A program made the translations under genes and the position numbers. A stretch of DNA of 64,000 nucleotides, taken from NCBI GenBank assembly GCA_963829725.1, contig CAWHJW010000005.1, forward strand, positions 62,001 through 126,000. The letters are read 5' to 3'. Below are positions 26,991 through 35,183 of this stretch, piece after piece (the stretch's first letter is position 1; every line of letters starts with the position of its first letter). This stretch comes from RYN-230 sp963829725. Its GTDB lineage: Bacteria > Actinomycetota > Actinomycetes > Streptosporangiales > Streptosporangiaceae. Below the pieces are notes generated by a model. The model saw only the letters and a list, made by a program, of their open reading frames with translations, was not told where the DNA came from and ran no database searches.

Positions 26991-27021
26991 GGCCTTCACC
27001 CAGCCGGGCTGGGTGAAGGCC
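26991..27021. terminator. Hairpin after the UbiA gene
   Basis: GGCCTTCACCCAGCC (26991-27005) is exactly complementary to 27007-27021; with a realistic loop about 13 bp can pair. 32 bp after the UbiA stop. Confidence 0.6.
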
Positions 27022-27156
27022 ATGGACCTGCCGGCCGGCGCACGGCAGCTCCACCCCATGCTGGCAGAAGTCGATCTACGGCTCGCGGCGGCGGGCGGAC
27101 AGGTTAACCTGGCCAGGCCGGGCAGGCCGGGCCGACCGATACGCTGCGGAGGATCG

Positions 27157-27915
27157 ATGCGGAGCAGTCAGGACGCGCCAGCCGGGCCGGGCCGGGTCTT
27201 GCTCCTCGGCGGTACCAGCGAGATCGGCCTGGAGGTCGTGGCCGCGCTGCGGCTGCCGCCGGAGGCGGAGGTGCTGCTGGCCGGCCGGGACGAGCAACGG
27301 CTGGCGGCCGCCGGGAAGACGCTCGGCTGCCAGATCCGCACCCTCGGCTACGACGCCACCGCGCTCGATACCCACCAGGGCGTCATCGACGCCGCCTTCG
27401 CGGGCGGCCCGGTGGACCTGGTGATCTCGGCCGCGGGCATCCTGACCGGGCAGGACGTGCTGGACCGCGACCCGCTCCAGGCCGGCCTGCTGGTCGAGAC
27501 CAACTTCACCGGCCACGTCACCACGCTGCTCGCCGCCGCGGCCCGGCTGCGCGCCCAGGGCCGCGGCACCATCGTCGTGCTGTCCTCCGTCGCGGCCATC
27601 CGGCCGCGGAAGGCGAACTACGTGTACGGGGCGGCCAAGGCCGGCCTCGACGCTTTCGCCCGCGGGATGACCGACGCACTGCACGGCAGCGGCGTGCGGG
27701 TGCTCCTGATCCGCCCCGGGTTCGTCACCGGGCGGATGACCGCCGGGATGACCCCGGCACCGCTGGCCACCACCCCGCAGGCAGTCGGCGCGGCCGTGGC
27801 GGCGGCGCTGCGCCGGCCGGGCAGCGGGACCGTCTGGGTACCGTCTTCGCTGGCCGTGCTGGCCACCGGACTGCGGCTGCTGCCCCGGCCGGTCTGGCGC
27901 CGGCTGCCCCGCTGA
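27157..27915 (+). CDS. SDR, decaprenylphosphoryl-2-keto-ribose reductase (DprE2)-like
   Basis: 252 residues; ATG with GGAGGA four bases upstream. NAD(P) motif LLLGGTSEIGLEVVAAL, catalytic Ser in VVLSSVAAI and Tyr-Lys in YVYGAAKAGLDAF, and RPGFVTGRMTAGM are typical of the DprE2 branch, which reduces the keto sugar to decaprenylphosphoryl-arabinose. Its partner oxidase DprE1 is not in the window. With UbiA it suggests arabinofuranose donor synthesis. Confidence 0.85.
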   Translation: MRSSQDAPAGPGRVLLLGGTSEIGLEVVAALRLPPEAEVLLAGRDEQRLAAAGKTLGCQIRTLGYDATALDTHQGVIDAAFAGGPVDLVISAAGILTGQDVLDRDPLQAGLLVETNFTGHVTTLLAAAARLRAQGRGTIVVLSSVAAIRPRKANYVYGAAKAGLDAFARGMTDALHGSGVRVLLIRPGFVTGRMTAGMTPAPLATTPQAVGAAVAAALRRPGSGTVWVPSSLAVLATGLRLLPRPVWRRLPR

Positions 27916-27928
27916 GCGGCCGCCGGCC

Positions 27929-28570
<642 letters not shown>

Positions 28571-29560
28571 GTGGCGGCATTGCGGGTTCTCTTCATCGGC
28601 GGCAGCGGGGTCATCAGCTCGGCCTGCGCCCAGATCGCGGTCGAGGCTGGCATCGACCTGTGGGTGCTCAACCGGGGCAAGACCGGGCTCCGCCCGCCGC
28701 CACCAGAGGCGACGGTCAGGCACGCCGACGTCCGCGATCCGGCCGAGGTCCGGACCGCGCTCGGGGACGTCTCGTTCGACGCGGTGGTGGACTGGGTGGC
28801 GTTCACCCCGGAGCATGTCCAGGCGGACATCGACCTGTTCCGCGGCCGGGCCGGCCAGTACGTGTTCATCAGTTCCGCGTCGGCGTACCAGACACCGCCA
28901 GCCCGGGTACCGGTGACCGAGTCGGCGCCGCTGCGCAACCCGTTCTGGCGCTACTCCCGCGACAAGATCGCTTGTGAGGACCTGCTGGTCCGGGCGTACC
29001 GGGAGGAGGGCTTCCCGGCGACGATCGTGCGGCCGTCACACACCTACGACCAGACCCTCGTGCCCCTGGAAGGCGGCTGGACGGCGGTGGCCCGGATGCG
29101 AGCGGGCAAGCCGGTCGTGGTGCACGGCGACGGCACCTCGCTGTGGACGCTGACGCACCACCGGGACTTCGCGGCCGGCTTCGTGCCGCTGCTCGGGCAT
29201 CCCCGGACGCTGGGCGAGGCCTTCCACATCACCTCGGACGACGTGCTGACCTGGGATCAGATCGCCGGGGCACTCGCCGCGGCGGCCGGCTGCTCCGCCG
29301 ACATCGTGCACGTCACCTCGGAGGCGATCGCCGCCGCCGACCCCGACTGGGGGGCTGGCCTGCTTGGCGACAAGGCCCACTCCATGGTCTTCGACAACGG
29401 CAAGCTGCGCAGCGTGGTCCCTGGCTACCGGGCGGTCATCCCGTTCGAGCAGGGCGCCCGCGAGATCGTGACCTGGCATGACGGCGACCCGGGGCGCCAG
29501 CGGACCGACGGCCGGCTCGACGCGGTGATGGACGCCCTGGTGGCGGCGCACCGCGGATAG
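28571..29560 (+). CDS. NAD-dependent epimerase/dehydratase family protein
   Basis: 329 residues from GTG at 28571. The dinucleotide motif is LRVLFIGGSGVISSACAQIA; VRHADVRDPAEVRTALG, the active-site region YVFISSASAYQTPPARVPV and the segment RYSRDKIACEDLLV (with a shifted Tyr/Lys) place it in the extended SDR group of sugar-nucleotide epimerase-like or chloroplast-stem-loop-type proteins common in actinomycetes. Substrate unknown. Convergent with a DUF6308 gene; a GC-rich imperfect hairpin lies between them. Confidence 0.8.
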   Translation: MAALRVLFIGGSGVISSACAQIAVEAGIDLWVLNRGKTGLRPPPPEATVRHADVRDPAEVRTALGDVSFDAVVDWVAFTPEHVQADIDLFRGRAGQYVFISSASAYQTPPARVPVTESAPLRNPFWRYSRDKIACEDLLVRAYREEGFPATIVRPSHTYDQTLVPLEGGWTAVARMRAGKPVVVHGDGTSLWTLTHHRDFAAGFVPLLGHPRTLGEAFHITSDDVLTWDQIAGALAAAAGCSADIVHVTSEAIAAADPDWGAGLLGDKAHSMVFDNGKLRSVVPGYRAVIPFEQGAREIVTWHDGDPGRQRTDGRLDAVMDALVAAHRG

Positions 29561-29643
29561 CGGGGCCGGCTCACGGGCCGCCGGCCTCCGCCGGCCGGGC
29601 GGCCTTCCGCCGGGCGCAGGCGTCCCCTGGGCCTCCGGCCCGG

Positions 29644-30234
29644 TCAGGCCGCCCGCGCGCGCCCGGCCATCCGCGCCCGCTGGGCCGCGTGCGACGTGCC
29701 GTGCACGATCCAGATCGCCACGTCCAGGATGCGCAGCAGGCTCTCCGGGGCGGCGGCCGGCGGCCGGAGCGCCTCCAGCTCGGCCCGCGCGTCCGGCTCC
29801 TGCAGCAGGCAGCGCAGCGTCTCCCAGGTCTGCCCGGGCACGCCCACCGCGCGGATGGCCGCGCGGTCGGTCGCCGGGCACAGCCGGAGCCGCTTCCGGG
29901 CCAGCAGTTTCGCCGCCGTCGCCCCGCCCACCCCCGGTACGTCCAGTAATGCCGCCCAGAGCCGTTCCACCGGGGCGAGATCCGCGTCGGAGGCATCCCA
30001 GAGATCCAGGTCGGCCCGGATGACGGCCAGCATCGCGGAAATCTCCCCGGCCTGGCTGCCGAGCAGGTGCCGGACGGCCTCCGGCCGCCAGGCGATATCG
30101 AGCAGGGACACGGCCAGCAGATCGTCCGCGGTCGCCTCACCGGCCGGGTTACGGCCCAGGGACGAGAAGCTCATCCCGGGGAAGTCCTTGGCCGGATCGA
30201 AATAGGCGGCGAGCGCCCGGTCGAGGCCCGGCAT
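29644..30234 (-). CDS. DUF6308-like hypothetical protein
   Basis: 196 residues, cytoplasmic, no signal or membrane segment. The middle holds a helix-hairpin-helix-like block (LLDVPGVGGATAAKLLARKR), suggesting contact with DNA or nucleic acid, and the start resembles DUF6308 proteins of actinomycetes (AYFDPAKDFPGMSFSSLGRN). No function is known to me. Single gene. Confidence 0.65.
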   Translation of the reverse strand: MPGLDRALAAYFDPAKDFPGMSFSSLGRNPAGEATADDLLAVSLLDIAWRPEAVRHLLGSQAGEISAMLAVIRADLDLWDASDADLAPVERLWAALLDVPGVGGATAAKLLARKRLRLCPATDRAAIRAVGVPGQTWETLRCLLQEPDARAELEALRPPAAAPESLLRILDVAIWIVHGTSHAAQRARMAGRARAA

Positions 30235-30677
30235 GGCCAGTGATTCCCGTCAGCCGCCGGCGGCATGCCGGACAGCGTCGCTCCCCCTTAACGCACCCAT
30301 ACGCCCAGTATGCGATCATCTGGGCCCCCAGGCCCAGCGTTGGCGGCTGCGAGAAATATCCAGATTTCCTCTCAGATTCCCAGTTCAGCGCCCTGCTGCA
30401 CGCATTGGCGCCGGATGGCCGGCCCGCGGACCGCCCCTGACCAGCCACTCAGCCTGCGCCACCGTGCAAGAGCACGGCGCAAACCATCGTGCAGGGGCAT
30501 TGTGCAGCGGCCTGGCCCGGCCGCCAGCCCCGTCCCCCGCCCGGGATCTCGGTTCGGTCACGAAACAGCGTCAACTGACGCCTTGGGTCTTGCCGGCCGG
30601 GCAGCACCGAATCTTCAATCAGCCTGAATCAGGATTCATCAGATACCAGTGACGCCTATCTGATCAGGATCTTTGCC
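30235..30677. other. Intergenic region with an inverted repeat
   Basis: 443 bp with no credible gene. Near its end ATCAGATA (30638-30645) faces TATCTGAT (30657-30664) around an 11-base spacer, followed by the palindrome CTGATCAG (30660-30667), in a local A/T-rich patch 15-40 bp before the GTG at 30678. A candidate operator for the ABC/TetR locus. Confidence 0.45.
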
Positions 30678-31932
30678 GTGAATGATGGTTCATCTGCGGA
30701 ACCGTCGGCGGTGCCCGGCGCACCGGCCGCCGAGCTGCTCGGCGTGCGCGGCGTCACGGTGCGGTTCGGCGGGCTGACCGCCCTGGACAACGTCTCGTTC
30801 AGTGCCGCGGCGGGCCAGGTCACCGGCATCATCGGGCCGGACGGGGCGGGCAAGACGACACTGCTCAACGTGGCGTGCGGGTTCGTCCGCCCGGATGCTG
30901 GCCAGCTGGTGCTGGACGGCACCGCGCTGGGCCGGCTCCGCCCGCACCAGCTGGCGGGCCTGGGCATCGCCCGCACGCTGCAGGGAGTGGGCCTGTTCCC
31001 CCGCCTGTCGGTGCTGGAGAACGTCATGGTCGGCGCGGAACGCCAGGCCCGGGCCGGGTTCTGGTTCGGCCCTGGCCGGGCTGCCGCCCAGCGACCGTGA
31101 CGAGCGCGCGCTGCGCGCCCGGGCCGCCGCGGCACTGGACCGGGTGGGCGCCTCCCGGGTGGCCGGTGCCATGCCGGGACAGCTCCCGTACGGCATGCGT
31201 AAGCGGGTGGCGCTGGCCCGGGCCCTGGTCGGGCAGCCCCGGCTGCTGCTGCTCGACGAGCCGGCCGGCGGGCTGTCCGAGGCCGAGCTGGACGAGCTGG
31301 GCGCGCTGATCTCGGACCTGTCCGGCCAGACCGCGGTGCTGCTGGTGGAGCACCGGATGGACCTGGTCATGGCGGTCTGCCACGCCGTGACCACGGTGGC
31401 CGGCATCTGCGCCCGGGCGGGGATGGCGACCGGCAGCTTCTACGCGCACTTCGGCTCCAAGGCGGAGATCTTCGCCGCCGTGGTCCGCCAGCTCAACGCC
31501 GACCTGCGGATGGCCATGAAGGAGGCGATCGAGCGGGCCGGGCCGGGCCAGCGGGAGATGGAGCGGGCCTCGTTCCGCGCCTTCTTCGACATGCTGTCCC
31601 AGCGGCCGTGGATGGACCGGATCGTCCGCGAGTCGGAGTTCGTCGCCCCCGGCGAGTTCCGCGCCTACTACGAGCACCTGACCCGCGGGTACGCCCGCGG
31701 GGTCCGGCACGCCCAGCTGGCCGGGGAGGTGGACGCCCGGTACGACCCGGAGGTCATCGCCTTCATGTACACCGGGATCGGCAACTTCATCGGGATGCGC
31801 TGGGCGGACTGGACCGCGGGCGGCGACGTCCCCGATGACGTGCTGGATGACCTGCTGGAAGTGCTGCGCCGCGGGCTCCCGCCGCCCGCGGCGCAGCCGT
31901 CTTCCGGGGTGAGTGCGAGTCAGGGGCCGTAG
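30678..31932 (+). pseudogene. Chimera of a LivG-type ABC ATPase and a TetR regulator, with a frameshift
   Basis: The first part is a branched-chain-amino-acid-type ATPase: LLGVRGVTVRFGGLTALDNV, Walker A GPDGAGKTT, then a frame change near 31068 (GLPPSDRDERALRARAAAAL continues in the next frame), a signature-like block LPYGMRKRVALARAL, Walker B LLLLDEPAGG and VLLVEHRMDLVMAVCHAV. There it passes directly, in frame, into a TetR recognition helix (TVAGICARAGMATGSFYAHF) and a full TetR C-terminal domain to 31932. The ATPase lacks its tail and the TetR lacks its first helix. A deletion that fused two neighbours, plus a point indel, is the simplest reading; neither half should work normally. Confidence 0.7.
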
Positions 31933-33071
31933 CGCAGGATCACCGGGAGCCGGTTCAGTCCCGGGTTGCCGGCCGGATAGGACGCGCCGCCGCCAAAGGT
32001 CACCGTGGAATGCGGCAGATGGGCCACGGCATCCACCGTCAGCTTCGTGCCCGGCAGCGGCATGGCCGCCCGGTGCAGCACCCCGCCCGAGTAGTGCACC
32101 ATGGCGAACGTGCCGGGGAAGCCGGCCACGGCCGGGATCCACAGCCCGCCAGCGCCGTCCGGGGCCACTGCCTGGGGCGCGCCGTAGCGGGCCGACTGAG
32201 CGACGAGCCGCCACCGGGCCCCGTTGAAGTGCAGCAGGTAGAACGGGCCGCGCTCGTCCTGGCAGTTACCCGCCCCGACGGCCCACACGTCGCGGGCCGA
32301 CCGGGCCACGGCGTAGTCGGCGGACGGGTGGCAGAAGAGCGTGTTCGGCGGCAGCACCCCGGCCAGCGAGGTCACCGACCAGCCGGCGCCGTTCCAGTGC
32401 GCGGCGGTCTTCCCGCCCACCGCCCAGACGTTCCCGGCGCCCAGCGCGCTGGCCCCGGTCAGCTGGGCCTCCCGGGGGAAGCGCCGCCACGAGGTGCCGT
32501 TGTAATGCCAGGCGCCCAGGCCGCTGCCCGGGGCGGTCGGCTGGCCGAACACCCACACGTTGGCCGGGCCGAGGACCAGCGCGCTGCCGACCGCCCGGCC
32601 GAACGAGCGGGCCACCGTCCACGCCGTGCCGTTCCAGTGCAGCGCCCGGCTGGCCCCGCTGACCTGCGCGGTGAACGCCCAGACGTTGCTGCCGGAGCTG
32701 GCCCCGGCGGCAGTGACCATGTCGCCGGCCCGGCCGGGGAACGGCACCGTGAATGCGATGGGCCCGTGCTGCAGCCAAGCGGACGGCCGGCCCTGGCCAG
32801 ACTCGAACGCCCAGGCCTGCGTGCGGCTGAGGGCCGCGACCGCGGTAATGCCCTCCAGGTTCGGCCCGTGGATGGTCTTGACGATCCGCCACGACGGGGT
32901 GCTGGCGGAAGCCGCCCCGGCCAGCACGGTCGTGAGGGTGGCGGCGGCCACCCCGCCGGCCAGCAGCGCGGCGGCCCCGGCCCGCCGCCGCGGCGGTCCC
33001 CCGGCCCGCCGCCGCGCCCGTCCCCCGGCCCCACTCGCCGGCCCCGGGCGGCCCCGTCTGATGCCCCGCAT
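31920..33071 (-). CDS. Secreted beta-propeller-like protein
   Basis: 383 residues. Long Arg-rich N-terminus, then a hydrophobic signal (AAALLAGGVAAATLTTVLAG) with cleavage likely near ASASTP. The rest has at least five repeats of the pattern NVWAVG/NVWAFG followed by HWNG..W, as in Kelch/WD-like extracellular propellers of actinomycetes. No enzyme motif. Function unknown; probably a surface or binding protein. Its 3' end overlaps the chimeric gene by 13 bp on the other strand. Confidence 0.75.
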   Translation of the reverse strand: MRGIRRGRPGPASGAGGRARRRAGGPPRRRAGAAALLAGGVAAATLTTVLAGAASASTPSWRIVKTIHGPNLEGITAVAALSRTQAWAFESGQGRPSAWLQHGPIAFTVPFPGRAGDMVTAAGASSGSNVWAFTAQVSGASRALHWNGTAWTVARSFGRAVGSALVLGPANVWVFGQPTAPGSGLGAWHYNGTSWRRFPREAQLTGASALGAGNVWAVGGKTAAHWNGAGWSVTSLAGVLPPNTLFCHPSADYAVARSARDVWAVGAGNCQDERGPFYLLHFNGARWRLVAQSARYGAPQAVAPDGAGGLWIPAVAGFPGTFAMVHYSGGVLHRAAMPLPGTKLTVDAVAHLPHSTVTFGGGASYPAGNPGLNRLPVILRYGP

Positions 33072-33226
33072 AGCGTCCCCCTGTCACGGCGCCGCGGGCC
33101 GCACGGCCCGCCGCGGTTCCGGAATCTCCGTGATAGAAGACGCGCCAGCCGCGCGCCAGGCCAGGATCAGGTGGTCACAAGTCGGTAACACCATGGGCCT
33201 GCTGGTCATGGGCCGGATGCCCGGCG

Positions 33227-34369
33227 TCAGCCGGGCATCCGGCCCATCATCCGCAGCATGGCCAGGCCGCCGGAGGCGAAGAACCGCGCCACCAGGGCCA
33301 CGGCGGCCAGCAGGAAGATGATGTTGAGGATCGTGGTGTAGTTCCACGTGATGCTGACCTCGGTCACCTTCGCGGCCCGGGTGGCCGGCACCAGGCCCAG
33401 CCCGCCGAAGATCAGCTCCACCAGGTACCCGGCCAGCACCATGGTGGCGTAGAACAGGCCGAGCAGCACCAGCATCATCCGGGTGCCGTAGTACTTCCGG
33501 TAGATGACCAGGATCGGGATGATGATCAGGTCGGCGAAGATGAACGAGACCACCCCGCCGAAGCTGATCCCGCCGTTCCACAGCACCGCGGCCAGCGGCA
33601 CGTTGCCGATCGAGCAGACGAAGCTGAGCAGCGAGATGACCGGGCCAATCAACGGCCCCCAGACCTGCGCGGCCAGCGGATGCCCGGCGAGGAACAGGTG
33701 CTGCCAGAAACTGTCCGGCACCCAGGCGCCGACCGCCCCGGCGATCAGCAGCCCGATGATGATGTCGCGGATGACCGCCGCCCACTCCATGACGAAGATC
33801 TGGCTGACCGCGGTATAGCCCTCCCGGCTGAGCAACCGCCGCCGCAACGGCCCGCTGGAGGCAATGCTCATATCCATGGCCGCGTGGCCTTCCATCGACC
33901 CGGCCAGGCCCCGGTCGGCCTGGCGGCGCGCCTCCGCGACGAGCCGCTGCGAGACGAACAGCCGGAACGCGACCGCCAGCAGGATGATCATGATCGGCCC
34001 GCCGATGAACTCGGCCAGGGTGAACTGCCAGCCGATCAGCAGGGCCAGGATGATGCCGAGCTCGATGACCAGGTTGGTGCTGGCGATCTCGAACACCATG
34101 GCCGCGGTGAAGCTGGCCCCCTGGCGGAACAGGGACCGGGCCAGCGCCACCGCGGCGTAGGAGCAGGACGATGAGGCCGCGCCGAGTCCGGTCGCGCGGG
34201 CCAGGGCGGCCGGCCGGTCATCGCCCAGCAGCCGGGTTACCGTGGACCGCCGGACCACCGCCTGCACCACCGCCGACAGGGTGAAGCCGAGGATCAGTGA
34301 CCAGGTGACCTGCCAGGTCATCGACCCGGCCAGGGCGAGCGCATGGCCGAGGGCGTCAAGGGCCTGCAC
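33227..34369 (-). CDS. YraQ/DUF318-type permease
   Basis: 380 residues, about eight to ten membrane segments. The diagnostic block GLGAASSSCSYAAVALARSLF is followed by FTAAMVFEIASTNLVIELG, and the second half repeats the fold (SFVCSIGNVPLAAVLWNGGI). Relatives are predicted permeases, some linked with metal, arsenical or redox functions; substrate not established. Single gene, GTG start. Confidence 0.85.
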   Translation of the reverse strand: MQALDALGHALALAGSMTWQVTWSLILGFTLSAVVQAVVRRSTVTRLLGDDRPAALARATGLGAASSSCSYAAVALARSLFRQGASFTAAMVFEIASTNLVIELGIILALLIGWQFTLAEFIGGPIMIILLAVAFRLFVSQRLVAEARRQADRGLAGSMEGHAAMDMSIASSGPLRRRLLSREGYTAVSQIFVMEWAAVIRDIIIGLLIAGAVGAWVPDSFWQHLFLAGHPLAAQVWGPLIGPVISLLSFVCSIGNVPLAAVLWNGGISFGGVVSFIFADLIIIPILVIYRKYYGTRMMLVLLGLFYATMVLAGYLVELIFGGLGLVPATRAAKVTEVSITWNYTTILNIIFLLAAVALVARFFASGGLAMLRMMGRMPG

Positions 34370-34498
34370 GGCGGGCCCCCGGGGCGGCGGGCCGCGGCGG
34401 CCGGCCGGGGCGGCGGCCGGGGGCCGCGTCGGCCAGCATCGCCGTGGTGAGTTCCATGCCTCATGGTCCCGGGCGCCGGGGGCGCCGGGGGCGCCGGG

Positions 34499-35062
34499 TC
34501 AGCCCGGGCCGCCGATCCACAGCGGGACAGTGGCGCCCTGGTACGTCGCCCAGCGGAAGCGGTAGTCACGCTGGCGGCCGTGGTAGTAACGGAGCCTCAT
34601 CCGGGAGAAGAAACTGACGCCCTCCCGGTGTGCCACCCAGGACAGCGTCACCGTGGCCGGGTACCGCCGGTAGTGGCCGGCGGCGCAGTTGGGCCGGCAG
34701 TCATCCACCCAGAGCGTGCCGTGGCTGACCGCGGACCTGCCGGTCCACCAGTCCCAGTGGGCGGTCCGCACGAAGGTGTCCGGGCCGCCGACGTACAGGA
34801 CGGTGAGCCGGACCTTCCCGGCGGACCAGCCGACCGCCCCGTTGTAGCCGACCGGCAGCCGCACCCGGCTGGCCAGCGGCAGCCGAGAGGACTGCGTGGT
34901 GAGCGCGGTGGCGGTGCCCGCCGCGCACAACGCCAGCACGGCCGCGGCCAGCGCCGCGATCCCGGCCCTGGTCAGCCGCCCCTGCCAGAACAGGGCCCGG
35001 ACCGGCGCCATGCCGCGGGCCACCTGCCCCGCGTCCGAACCGCCCGTCCGCGCGCGCTTCAC
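34499..35062 (-). CDS. Hypothetical membrane-anchored or secreted protein
   Basis: 187 residues from GTG at 35062, preferred because a G-rich ribosome site precedes it; an ATG at 35119 is possible. A single hydrophobic segment (AGIAALAAAVLALCAAGTAT) is followed by an extracytoplasmic domain rich in Trp, Tyr and Arg, with two Cys in DDCRPNCAAGHY that could form a disulfide. I recognise no family. Confidence 0.6.
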   Translation of the reverse strand: MKRARTGGSDAGQVARGMAPVRALFWQGRLTRAGIAALAAAVLALCAAGTATALTTQSSRLPLASRVRLPVGYNGAVGWSAGKVRLTVLYVGGPDTFVRTAHWDWWTGRSAVSHGTLWVDDCRPNCAAGHYRRYPATVTLSWVAHREGVSFFSRMRLRYYHGRQRDYRFRWATYQGATVPLWIGGPG

Positions 35063-35183
35063 CCCGTGCCCCCTGCCTGTCCGGTCACCGCTGGCCCCCT
35101 GCGGTGCGGGGACCAGCATAGTCCCAGCACCGGGCCTGCGGGCGGCTGCCGTGAGTCGGCCGGCGGACCCGGCCCGGCACAGC

